From positions 7,176,026-7,240,025 of the forward strand of contig CM034140.1 in the NCBI GenBank assembly GCA_019914995.1: 64,000 nt of DNA, written 5' to 3'. Below are positions 49,977 to 61,012 of the stretch, in pieces. This stretch comes from Acanthochlamys bracteata (Eukaryota > Streptophyta > Magnoliopsida > Pandanales > Velloziaceae). A program made the position numbers and the translations under genes. Within the stretch, counting starts at the first letter, position 1. Each line of letters starts with the position of its first letter. The notes beneath the pieces are model-generated. The model worked only from the letters and a program-made list of their open reading frames with translations. It searched no databases and was not told the origin of the DNA.

Positions 49977-51546
49977 ATGGCGCCGGCAATTTCTAGTAGA
50001 AGACGACTATCACTACAACCAAACCAGAATATTGCTGATTTGGAAACTCAAGATCCTAATGGCTCTAGCAGTGGTAAGTTTGTTTCTTTTAATTAAATTA
50101 TCATATACTAATTAGTGAACTTAATAGTTATTCTCTAATTAAGTAGGGTCTGTTGATACACAAACACAACGTCCACGTGCCGGCAACAGATGTAGTGATT
50201 TAGAAATGTATATTTTGAGAAATAAGAAGAAAGTCAAGGTCGAAATTCCCGATGGCATATGGAGACCAGTCGGTGAACATGCTGTTTGGTTTGCAAGAGA
50301 GATGGCATATTTGATTCGTACTAATGCTCCAGTAAAGAATATTAAAGGTTGGAGTAATATTGACAAATCTATTAAGAACGAGATTTATTCCATGATGGCT
50401 GTAAGTATGTTATTATTAGTTTATATACATTATTAAGGGTTAGAATTTGTTAACAAGTTTTTTCTTATTATCACAGGATAAGTTTGAGCTAGATTTGTCC
50501 CATCCCGGAACCTTGGCATGTTTACATAATACAGGATCCGAGAGATATAAGGATTGGCGTTATGAGTGCCATGACTACTATAAGAGTGTCGGTGGTGGAG
50601 ACAGAGCTCGAGCAAACCCTTATAAGGACTTCACTTCTACAGCAGCACGGCGTGAAGAGTGGATCTGGCTATGCGACATGTTTGATTCGCCAGAATGGAT
50701 CGTAAGATTTCTTTAATCAATTTTTTCTTTGAATCTTTTTTGTGTACTTGCTGAAGATTATCTATATCATTGGTTATATGCAGAAAAATCGGAAAAAGCA
50801 AAAGCTGCTCGAACAAAGAATAATAGTAAGCATACAGCAGGATCACGCACGTTTGCATCTATACAACGGGAGAAGGTATTTTTTTATAATTTTGGTTTTA
50901 ATATAACAAAGACGATAGGATTCTAATTAATAGCAAATTGATTCTCTTAACAAATTTGCAGAATGCCAATTGTATTGACTTGTATAAGGAGACACATATT
51001 TCAAATGCAAAAGAAAAGAAGGGCAGCTGGGTATCGGAGGAATCACAATCAAATTATGTAAGTTATGACCTTTGTATTCAATTTTTTAAGCAAGTAAGCA
51101 TAAGAGTTAAGGTTTATAATTTGCTAAGATATTTTGTTTTGAGTGAAATGCAGAATCAAATGGTAGAAATGCAAATCAAGTCCCAAGAGAATGGAAACGA
51201 CGTCGATGACGAAGACATATGTCTATCGGTGCTTGGGAAGGCACGTGGATATATTCGTGGACGTGGACCTAAGCCGCCTAGCACCCGTTTTGCTGGTTCA
51301 TCAACCCATGCATATGAGAATTCTCTTTTGAAAGATCAGATCGTAACCCTAGAGGAAAAAAATGAAAGACAACGAGCTGAACTTGCGAAACAACAATCCG
51401 AGCTTGAGAAACAACAGTCTGAACTTGAGAAGCAACAAAATGAACTGCAAGAGACTAGACAACGTCTTCGTGAAAATGAAAAAAAGGTATCATTTCTAAT
51501 GGAGATGTTCGGAAAGCTAAAAAACGCTACTGGACCACCTATATAG
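49977..51546 (+). CDS. TNPA-like protein of the CACTA element (Transposase_24 type)
   Basis: Probable subterminal-repeat binding protein. Six exons by GT/AG borders: 49977-50073, 50147-50400, 50477-50701, 50784-50875, 50962-51057, 51154-51546. The conserved Ptta/En/Spm region is seen in exons 2-3 (IPDGIWRPVGEHAVWFAREM, WSNIDKSIKNEI). The C-terminus ends in a glutamine-rich coiled coil with the heptad KQQSELE repeated three times. The frame is continuous except for one missing base in the A-run that opens exon 4 (50784-50788); with five rather than six A's the downstream conserved block is out of frame. This may be a real mutation or a homopolymer error. No stop is seen otherwise. Confidence 0.75.
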
Positions 51547-53054
51547 TAAGTTTGATTATCTTTTCTTACTTTATTTTAGTTATATTAGTGTTCCCTTTTT
51601 TCGAGTTTATTATGATAGGAGGAGATAAACATCTTACTTTCTGCAGCTGTTTGACTATATTAGGTTTTCTGCTTAGATTTGTAGAAGCATGAACATTCAT
51701 AGGTCATATGTTTTTTATAACTTCCGTGTTTGGTTTTAAACTCTTTGATGGACATGTGTTGGCTCATATTAATTAATTAATTTAGTAGCTAATAAAGCAT
51801 GATTTAGGAGAAGCGTCGATTAACTAAAAAAAGGTGTAATTTCTTTAAATAATTAACTATTATAGGTTGTCATGGCATGCATGGTTAGTGAGTGAGAAAT
51901 TTAAGACTACCAATAGAGTAGGAAGTTGGGAAAACAGAAGCTTGCAGTGTCTGCGATTAACAATATTTGTTTAATCTTTCAAATATAAACCCTTATTAGG
52001 TGTACTTCGTTTCTTGTATGATCATGTGTGTTTTTCTAAACAGATTAAACAAATACTGTTGTTTCCTACAGAATGGATCGTGTGCTTTTTATACTTGGGT
52101 TTCAGCCTATGCTGCAGCAAATTCCTGCAATCTCAAGTGTTTTAATGAGGTAACATCAATGTGCATCAAATGGGTCCAGTTAGGAGCATAGTTAAATTGC
52201 AGTGAACCAAGACATAATGCGTTGGTTCAAGTTAGATATCTTATGTGTTGCATGAGTTTAATCATAGTACGTTTATTTTTTTGCATGGAGCAAGTAATTT
52301 TCCAGATGACATACTCGGCTTGTTCTAGTCTTTGGGTTTGCAGCATGCATATATGTAGGTATATCCCTGTTGTAAGTCTTGGAATTCATTCAGTAAAATG
52401 TTCCTCCGCCTTCTATATTTTGTTTAAATCATCATGGACAAATTTTAGAGGTGCTGCTATATACCTCTTACAATTTTTTTTTGTTGCTTAATGGCTTACC
52501 ATATTAAAGGAATATGGTAAAGCACATGAAAGGACACATGCTATGTTCTGTGCTTTAGAGATAATTATGGGGGATAACTACAGAAAATATGGAATGGCTG
52601 TTTCATGCACATTGAGTGTTTTGGATGTTGCTTCTAATGATCATGCATTATGTGTTATTCTAATTTTTAGTAGCCTTTAACTTTATTCTGTTGAAGTTAG
52701 ATGTTTTCTGAGCTTAGATGGAATGCGTTTCCAGCATTCTAAAAAAAATTTCTTAATTTTATAGCTTCTAATAATTTTTTGTCCTAGGCATGGAATATAC
52801 TGTTTCTTATTTTGGATTTTTTTGGCGGGATTTCTATCCAAGTTGCTATAACATTCCACTTGAACTCATTGTATGCATGTTAGTATTTTGTTCTTTTCTA
52901 GAGAAGGATTGCTCCATATGGCATAATAAAATATTTTTTTGCTTTATTGGTTGCAGGAGTGCTTTTCAGATATAGCAACGGTGCTTCGTTGCAAGTAAAT
53001 TATTTTTTTTCTTTACTCATCGTATTTGAATGTATGAGATGATATATGTATGGA
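51547..53054. other. Element interior without recognised genes
   Basis: Moderately A/T-rich, intron-like sequence. One possible exon (about 52071-52148, between a CCTACAG acceptor and GAG|GTAACAT donor) encodes a short Cys-containing peptide that I do not recognise. It could be further captured host sequence. Confidence 0.35.
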
Positions 53055-53215
53055 TGCATTTCAAAACTGAATTGTAATTGGTTTATTATGCATTTTCAAT
53101 GAACGCAAACCCTTACTTTTTTTGAAATTAATTGTGTTGAATGTTGTGGTATTTAGATTAGTTGTGTTCAATTGAATGTTGAATGAAAATATCGTTGTTA
53201 TATAAATTGTTAAAA
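53055..53215. repeat. Direct duplication flanking the captured block, left copy
   Basis: From TGCATTTCAAAACTGAATTG to a TATATAAATTGTTA end, this segment matches 59104-59270 over about 160 bases with scattered changes. Shared landmarks include TTTTCAATGAAC, GTGTTGAATGTTGTGG and GTGTTCAATTGAAT. Confidence 0.8.
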
Positions 53216-53691
53216 ACAGCAGCGGTTTGTTGCGACAGTTGTCAAGTTTTGGTCCATACTGAATGTGGGAATGCTAGCTAAAAGAATTAAGGTTTGTGTA
53301 GAGATCATAGGATAAGAAATTTCTTTAAAGGATATGATGTTTGGAGTGTTCTTTTAATGTTTTAAGCATGTCATTTTTGTAACAAGGGATATGGAAGATA
53401 TGGAGAACTTCTGCCCAGATTGCACCTCAAAACTTGCTCTTGAGACATCGAATCCATTTAAGGAATAACGCAGTTTGAAGGTACATGGGTGTTTGTTTTA
53501 CTTATTATGCATCAATGGTTTTGTAAAGTAGATGTTTAATGCTCATTCATCACCTTCTGTGCTGAAGCAGGCGCTAAAATTAAAATTGGAGGTGTATGGG
53601 GGTTTGAATAGTATGTTTCCAATTGTCTCTTTGCTCTTTTAATGTGGCTGCTTGCATGGCTCTCTTCTTAATGCTTTCAGTTGATTTACAG

Positions 53692-54991
53692 AACTGGATT
53701 TCGTCATCTCTCTTGTACAAGAACTGGTTGCCCAAGAACCTGGGAATTTTACAATCTCATAGATGCATTGGAGAAGGTAACATGTACATCACTCTACCAC
53801 ATCATATATCATCTATGTTAGACATTCTTAAGTTGTTTTCTTCACTGAGTTTATAATTTTCATATGATGACAGTTATCAACGAGGTCTGGATCTCCAGAG
53901 TCTTTGTCACAGTTACTTGAGACTATCAGAAATACTTCTGCCAATGCAAATTCTCGGTCTGCTGTTAACAGCAACAAAGAAGAGAAAGGCAGGTATCTAG
54001 GGAAAAGAAGGTGCGCGTAACTTTCTTGTTATTCCATCCATAGGTTTTCCCCTTACAGTTTGATTGTGAATATAAATTTATGTTCTGTAGGTTACTACTA
54101 GAAGTCGTTCATTTACAAGTAGAGAGGACAACAATATTTTTGATTCTGCTGCAGCTGAGCCTCCTGGAATTCGTGAGCAGGTTTGTGATCTCATTTATCT
54201 TTATCTTACTTTCCTTTCTGTGGATAGGGGTATGGTCTGGTTTGGTTGAAATTGGGAGTTTATTGAGTATCTGTAGGCCCTTGAAAGTTGAAACTTGCTG
54301 TTATTATTGTGTACAGTAACTTTGTGGTCTCTTAAATCAGGCAGCTTGTCCATTGAGACTTCTGATTTTCATTTAACACTTCTTTTCCTTTTTTTTTTCT
54401 TCTCCTGATGTTTTGTGCATGAACTTGTGATGCCCGCTGCCAATCTTCTTTGGTAATTTGAGTGTAGAAAAAACTTTGATAAACTTACTAGTTATAAGTG
54501 CTTAAATATGTGAAATTTCACAGACTAGCAGCCTTAGATTTGATTCTTTGTTGAATGTGTGTTTCTTCGACCTCCTTCTGGAATATTTCCTACTTCTCAT
54601 CTAGAGGCAGGTTTCTATTGTCTTACCACTGAATATTTCCTTTCTGTTTTGCTGTCAGAACCGTCCAGTGGATCAAGGATCAAGTAAAGCTGTCCTGCTA
54701 TTATCCAAGGTTGGATTGATGCTACATACACTTTGATGAAGTTTAGAACATATGTCATGAAGTTGTTTTGTGTTTGTCTTTTCTCACTAGCAGATTCTCT
54801 CGGTGACTGCGAAATTCATCATAAAGGATGCAGAAGAAAAGAAAATATTTTTCAATCCAAGGCCATACTTTAGATTGTTTGCTAACTGGCTTTTGGACCT
54901 TACTTCTCTTGATACTGCCCTGGATGGTAGCAACTTTCAGCTTATAGTCGGCAAGGTGACAGTCAATGGAGTGGTTTGTACAGCCCCCCAG
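53692..54991 (+). pseudogene. NOT1: Captured fragment of NOT1 (CCR4-NOT complex scaffold)
   Basis: Exon-like blocks 53692-53776, 53874-54010, 54091-54180, 54659-54709 and 54794-54991 keep GT/AG borders. They read, in order, SLVQELVAQE, SGSPESLSQLLETIRN, TSREDNNIFDS...PPGIREQ, PVDQGSSK and DAEEKK...FNPRPYFRLFANWLLDL, all typical of a C-terminal part of NOT1. There are one-base shifts (near 53750 and 53993), and the roughly 110 residues normally lying between REQ and PVDQGSS are missing. After GSNFQ the sequence no longer resembles NOT1. Introns are retained, so capture was from genomic DNA. It cannot make NOT1 function. Confidence 0.75.
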
Positions 54992-55560
54992 GTATGCTTA
55001 TTTTGATTGTGGAAATTATGTGCTTTCGTACATTCTAAGTTGCCAACAAGACTTTCGAACTACTTGTTTACTAGAGTTTAATTTTCTTCTATGCATTTAT
55101 CTCATGTTTTCATCTGAAGAATGTTCCTAGTATTCATTATTGTTGTTGTTTAGCTTTCCAAAAGTATCAATACTCGGATTAAATAGATAGACAGATAGAT
55201 AGATGAATGGACAACGATCTGTAAATACATACTCTCCCTTTCATAGACAGATTCATTTGGAAATTCTTTATGTGGAGAAGCTCAATATATGTAACTCATT
55301 CAGATCCTTATGGGTCATATCTCTATGATTATGTTTCCCCTACTTTCTGTAATTTTGATTGTTAAAGATCTTATCTTGTCCATGTTTCCTTACACTAGCA
55401 ACATTTGCCCTTATATATTATGGTTTTACCTAGCATTCACTAATTTGTGCTGATATTTGCTTGTCTCAAAGTTACGGTGTGACTGTTTGTTGATTTCATT
55501 CTGCATACGAGCATAGATGTCATATTAATTTCAAAAATCATGTTTTCATTATTTTGTCAG

Positions 55561-58500
55561 CCTATGAGCATGCTTTTGCCAGGTGTTGTTGGATTTAAGC
55601 TGTCTAAGGTTTTTCAAAATGGTGTCACTGCAACGGATCTGGTTTTAACTGTGACTCAAATACTAAGGAAGCATGGTGTTGTTGGCAAGTTTGTGGAATT
55701 CTATGGTAATGAATTGTTACTCCTGATGTATACAGTTATGTTGCCGCATCAGTGTAACTGTCTTATGTCGACTTGGTAACTTCTTTGCTCACTTTGAGTA
55801 GGTGAGGGCATGGGAAAGTTATCGTTGGCTGACCGGGCCACCATTGCCAATATGTCGCCTGAATATGGTGCAACTATGGGCTTCTTTCCCGTTGATCATG
55901 TTACCTTGCAATATCTCAAGCTGACTGGAAGAAGCGAAGAAACTGTTAGTCTTTCGGCTTTTCGACATTATTTCTGATTTGACTCAGTATTTTTCTCATG
56001 CATTGACTTCAGTAGGTAGTATATTGGGAGTACCATTAACTTCTTATCCGTTCTTTCCTATAAATATCAAAAACTGATTGTAGTAAAGTAGGGTTTTTTG
56101 GGCAGTTCATATGTGGTTCTTATAAGTACATGGCTAGGCTCCCAACTCCTTTAAGTTTGCCCATCGGAGCTCTTCTGTATATTTCAATTACATTTTCCAA
56201 TGAACTTAATAGGTGTCAATGATTGAAGCTTACCTGCGAGAGAATCGAATGTTGTTGACTATAATGAGGTAAGCCATGTTACTTTATTTTGATGGAAATT
56301 GTCTTGCTAGTTAACTGATAACTGATCAATCATATACCTCAATTGTATACATGCTCAGCCCCAACAGGAAAGGGTTTATTCATCTTACCTGCTGTAGGAT
56401 CTTAGTGAGGTGGTTCCCTGTGTTTCAGGTCCAAAGAGGTATTAATCTCTAAATCATTTTAGTAATCTTTTCTTTCTTCGTGTATTGGACTACCAAGCTT
56501 AGCAACTGCAGGCCTCACGATCGAGTCGCATAAAGGATATGAAAGAAGACTGGCGTTCGTGTTTGAATAATAAGATTGGGTTCAAGGTACACTGCTTTTT
56601 GTCATGCTTTGTATAGACTTATTTACTGTTGTATATTCAAATGTTAAGGTATTACTGTTTGTTTAGTTTTACTGAGCCATGTGACCGTATGCAATCATAC
56701 AATTTAATGAAATTTCCTATTTGGTTTTTGAGCACAGTAAGCTTCTTCAGGGTTTTGCAGTGCCAAAGGAGTCTCAAGACAAAGGAGTTGAGTTTGATTT
56801 CCATGGGCATCCTGCCGAACTCAGACATGGTAGTGTTGTCATAGCAGCCGTCACAAGCTGCACAAATACCTCAAATCCTAGTGTAATGCTAGGCGCAGGT
56901 CTTGTTGCAAAAAAGGCCTGCGAACTTGGTCTTGAGGTTAGTCTCATTTATGAAATTTGTAGCTTACATTATATTTGATATGCTATTGGTTTTATTTTAT
57001 CCACTTCCATAAGCAATCATCTTGGTACTTACTGAGGATTACATGGATTATCCTTAATTCTGTATATTCTTTGAGTATTATTTAAGGCACACTTCATCTT
57101 TATTTCAGGTAAAACCATAGATCAAAACAACTCTTGGACCAGGTTCTGGAGCTGTTACGAAGTATTTGCTTCAGAGGTGATGATGCACTTTGACTGTGCT
57201 GATCTTGTACGAATTTATAGCAGCATATATATGATTTTGTGTAGGCCTGTGTGACTAAGTAAGATATAGTCAGTTAGTTATCAAGAATAGAGGTACTAAT
57301 ATATGGTTATATATTTGGTGCCTGTAGTGGTCTTCAAAAATATTTAAATCAACAAGGCTCCCATATTGTTGGATATGGGTGGACGACATGCATTGGGAAC
57401 TCTGGGGACCTTGATCAATCGGTTGCTACTGCTATTTCAGAAAATGGTTGATCATATTTGGAACATCTAAAAATACCTTTGTTTGCATTTATCTCCTCTT
57501 ATCTTTAAATGTTCATACATTTGTTTGTTGTTGCAACTCTGTAGACATCGTTGCTGTTTCTGTACTTTCTGGGAATCGGAACTTTGAGGGGCGAATACAT
57601 CCACTCACTAGAGCCAATTATCTTACTTCACCTCCTCTTGTTGTGGCATATGCACTTGCTGGAACAGTAAGTAATCATTGTTATTTTGTTTTTAACGTTT
57701 CTTGATGTTGTTTTATAGTTGGAAGAAGTTTGCCTTAAAAAAAAACTTGTATGCCATGCCTAAATCTTTCTTCTGTTTGTACTTATCAACTGTATGAATG
57801 TTTCTCATACCATAGGTAGGGTCTGGTACCTATCTAATATTTTTAATCTTCCATTTGCTATTTTTCATTTGGGGAAGCTGTTAAGGAGTTTCAACTGTCA
57901 AGTGTTGTTCTTCTTAATTTATGATAATTGCATATGCTTATATCTTTGCTTTTTTGGTTGCTTGGAAACTTCTGCATTTATTCTGTGTTTTCTGTGTTCT
58001 TTTATGAGTGGCCTTTTGCGAATAAAGGGCAACGTTTCTTCTGGAGTATGAGGGCTACTAGAAAATACCGTCGTATTTCCTCATAGTGCTCAACAATCTC
58101 ATTTGTTTTTAAAAATTCTGTGGAATTAGAGAAACAGCTTAGAGGATGCATCAGTTTGGGTGGAACTCAATTTTCTGTCAAAATTCACTTCCAGACTCGC
58201 TTCCAAATACAACAAAACACAAAAAGTCACTTCCAGATTCATTTTTACTACAACAAACACAAAACTTCACTCACTTGTCAAACCACTTCCCAAAAAACTC
58301 ACTTTTTTAGGAACTCACTTCACTGCAAGTGATGCACATCCTTAGTTTTCGATCTGCATTGACTTCAATAGAGAAGTTTTCATCACCTACAGAGGGTATA
58401 TAATGGTTCCTTTGGTTAGTGAACCCATTCTCTGCAACTGCCTTTCTTCATTCTCATTTCCTAACCTATGGCATGTTATATAGTTCTCATTTCCTAATCT

Positions 58501-59019
58501 ATGGCATGTTGTAGTTCTCATTTTCTAATTTATGGCATGTTGTATAGTTCTTCCAGGACAACGGTATGTTTGGAATGCCAGGTCCTCTCAAGTAGCTGCT
58601 TTAGCTGATTTGCATTGAAACAAAGAGGTCGCATGTAAAATGTACTAATATCTTTCATTGTCAGGTTGACATTGATTTCGACAACGAGCCCATAGGCACA
58701 GGAAAGGATGGGAAGAGTGTGTACTTCAAGGATATATGGCCATCACAGGAAGAGATTGCAGAGGTATATTTATTAAGTTACTAATTAGATATGCAAAATA
58801 AGAAAATAAGTGAAGTTGATCCCTAGCAGATGGTCTTCCTTAATTTCGTTTGTATACTTTTTGTGAAAGTTTTGACTAGATGCTTTTATCCAGGTGGTAC
58901 AGTCTAATGTATTGTCAGAAATGTTTAAAAGCACTTATGAGGCTATTACTAAAGGCAACCCAATGTGGAATGAATTGCAAAAATATTTGCCTGGGAGCAT
59001 TCATAAGGACAGTCATTGA
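55561..59019 (+). pseudogene. ACO: Captured fragment of aconitate hydratase
   Basis: Eleven exon-like blocks with GT/AG borders: 55561-55705, 55802-55944, 56213-56268, 56359-56438, 56512-56586, 56751-56936, 57109-57176, 57328-57446, 57545-57666, 58665-58763, 58894-59019. They follow plant aconitase from [13 protein letters not shown] through [34 protein letters not shown] and [18 protein letters not shown] to GNPMWNE. It is broken by a one-base loss near 56256, TAG near 56391, a shift near 56537 and TAG at the VKP-Trp position (57118-57120). A 4Fe-4S ligand is lost (YGWTTC for YGCTTC). The last exon jumps from GNPMWNE to PGSIHKDS, which normally lies further on, then stops. The N-terminal third is absent. 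Confidence 0.92.
58142..58341. mobile_element. Possible MITE in an aconitase intron
   Basis: The segment begins near GAGGATGCATCAGTTTGGG and ends GTGATGCACATCC, partly inverted copies of each other, with TTA on both sides (58139-58141 and 58342-58344). It lies in the 998 bp intron between the last-but-two and last-but-one aconitase blocks. Confidence 0.35.
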
Positions 59020-59142
59020 AAACTGAATTGTAATACGACTATGCATTTTAAAACTGAATTGTAATACGACTATGCATTTCAAAACCGAATTGTAATATGA
59101 CTATGCATTTCAAAACTGAATTGTAATATGACTATTATATAT
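59019..59142. repeat. 31 bp tandem repeat, about four copies
   Basis: The unit AAAACTGAATTGTAATACGA plus CTATGCATTTC is repeated with few changes, starting directly after the aconitase stop codon. The last copy forms the beginning of the right-hand duplicated segment (59104-59270). Confidence 0.85.
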
Positions 59143-59270
59143 TTTCAATGAACATAAGTACTTTTTTTTTTAAAATTATTTGTGTTGAATGTTGTGGCAT
59201 ATAGATTGTTTGTGTTCAATTGAATTGAATGATGTGAATGAAAATATTGTGGATATATAAATTACTAAAC
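59104..59270. repeat. Direct duplication flanking the captured block, right copy
   Basis: Counterpart of 53055-53215. It continues on its right directly into the subterminal array, so this copy has the ancestral context at its right edge. Confidence 0.8.
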
Positions 59271-59294
59271 ATAACAAGCTTGTAAACAAAAATC

Positions 59295-59850
59295 ACATAT
59301 TACCGACTGCATATGACCCAGTCGGCAAACAAACCGAAAACTAAATGCCGACCGAAATATCGGTGGCTAAAGATGCCGACTACAGAGACAGTCGGTAATT
59401 ACCAACGAAAATGGTAGTCAGTAACTTTCGACCAAAATAAAAGTCGGTAAATTTCGGTAAATTACCAACTAAAATATCAGTCGGAAATTACCGACCAACA
59501 AAGTAGTCGGTATTTACCGACTGAAGATATAGTCGATAATTCACCGACTACAGAGCCAGTCGGCAAATACCGACCATAACAGTAGTCGGAAAATAACGAC
59601 TGCAAAACTTGTCGGAATATACCGACTGGCTTTCGTAGTTACCGACTAGCTCTGTAGTCGGTAATTGCCGACAAACTCCGTGGTCGGTAAAATACTGTAT
59701 ACTACCGACTGTTTATTTTAGTTAGTCGGTAATTGGTTTACCGACAAGTGTTTGCCGACCGTTTATCGACTGTTTTATTTTCAATCGGTAAATATATATG
59801 CCGACTGAATTTTACAATTTACCGACTGTTTCATTCAGTCAGTGAATCCA
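59295..59850. repeat. Right subterminal repeat array of the CACTA element
   Basis: Same ACCGACT/AGTCGGT motif family as the left array, closely spaced and in both orientations, ending about 15 bases before the TAGTAGTG terminus. Confidence 0.9.
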
Positions 59851-60451
59851 TTATTTTTAGTAGTGAAACAACAACCAAAATGATATACAATTACGTCGCT
59901 GCGATTAACAAGCAATTAATATGGATGATTTTTTTTAAATAAATAAAAATAGCAGTAATATGCGGCACTGTAAATCATGTTTGGAAGACTTTAGAAGTAA
60001 TATTGATTAATGTATATTTTCATAATCAATAATTCGCTTTACCTTCTGATCATAAGTTCTAATTAACAATTTGAATAATTATTTAACAGTATTCCTATTA
60101 CTTACTTTATAAGACTTGAGAAGTTACAAGAATGACATAGTTATATTTATCTTATTTGTAGTCTATTCATATGTATCTATATTTCAATGAAAATAAGATT
60201 ATTATATTTGTTTAAATTTGTAAAATTTGTGAGCAAAAATTATAAATATAGTAGTACAAAAGACAATACGGTACGCTGAATACATTGATTTTATTCCAAA
60301 TCGTACATTATTAAAAGAGATATACGTACGGTGATACATAAATGAATATAAATATAAGAGAGAGATATATATGCGCGGTGAGTGTGTATTATGAGTGCAT
60401 GTATATCTCTCTTGAGTTGCTATAAGCGTCTATGTTCTAGCTTCCATATAC

Positions 60452-60947
60452 TTAATTGATTGAATTGAAGTAGTAATTAATGAGAGCTTCCGAAAGCTTC
60501 TTAAGGGCACCTTTCACTTCTTCATCTGGATGACTCGAGTGAAGTAGATCGTTGAGCATCGGGATTATCCTCGTATCGAAATCGCCGGTCGACCGTGAGC
60601 CAGACGGCCTATTTTCCTGCCGACTTCTGTCATAAACAAATTAAAAACACACCATGCAAATTGTTAGTCACCGAGTTTAATTACATGCATCTTTACGAAT
60701 TTCTTTTTAAACGTAAAAGAAGTAAAAACCCTTACGGCTCAACATCAGGAGAGATAGTAGGTATGACGTTCTTTCGTTCGCAGGTGACATGAACGGCAAA
60801 CTGGTCGTTGTTAGATACGTAAGACGGAATGTCACCTAGAACTCGATCGCAAACTTTGCAAGTTCCCGGCATCCCGCCATCGACTAAAACTGTTTCCCAC
60901 ACGGCGTTGTTATACCAGAAGAGCTTCTTCCCCGTCTCCCTCGCCAT
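60452..60947 (-). CDS. Small putative zinc-finger protein, copy B (intact)
   Basis: Family not recognised. Exons 60947-60736 and 60626-60452 join in frame (GAGCC|GTAAGG donor, GACAG acceptor) to 128 aa ending NSIN-stop. Exon 1 encodes a compact domain starting MARETGKKLFWYNN and containing CKVC and HVTC, a C-x2-C-x19-H-x2-C arrangement that could hold zinc. Exon 2 adds a polar stretch and a predicted amphipathic helical end (IIPMLNDLL, EEVKGALKKLSEALINYY). There is no signal peptide or membrane segment. A TATA box (61004-61012) lies about 60 bases upstream. The 3' side of this gene is where the CACTA element inserted, about 600 bases beyond the stop, so the coding region is untouched. Probably a lineage-specific gene. 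Confidence 0.65.
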
Positions 60948-61003
60948 GGCTATAAGCTCGGTCTACCTCGAATTAGAATCCACCACTCGTACGTAAACTG
61001 CTG

Positions 61004-61012
61004 TATTTATAG
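61004..61012 (-). promoter_or_regulatory. TATA box of small gene copy B
   Basis: CTATAAATA on the minus strand, same position relative to the ATG as in copy A. Confidence 0.6.

Larger units (their letters stand above)
41672..59865 (+). mobile_element. 18.2 kb CACTA (En/Spm) transposon carrying host gene fragments
   Basis: Left end CACTACTACAATTATTAGC and right end ...TTTTTAGTAGTG form the short CACTA inverted repeat. An AAA target duplication lies at 41669-41671 and 59866-59868. Subterminal arrays, a GC-rich first exon, tandem repeats, a TNP2-type transposase, a TNPA-like gene and a captured NOT1-aconitase block fill the interior, all on the plus strand. The paralogous empty site is at about 34270. 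Intact ends and target duplication show insertion after the unit duplication. Stops and shifts in the transposase make it non-autonomous now. Confidence 0.95.
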
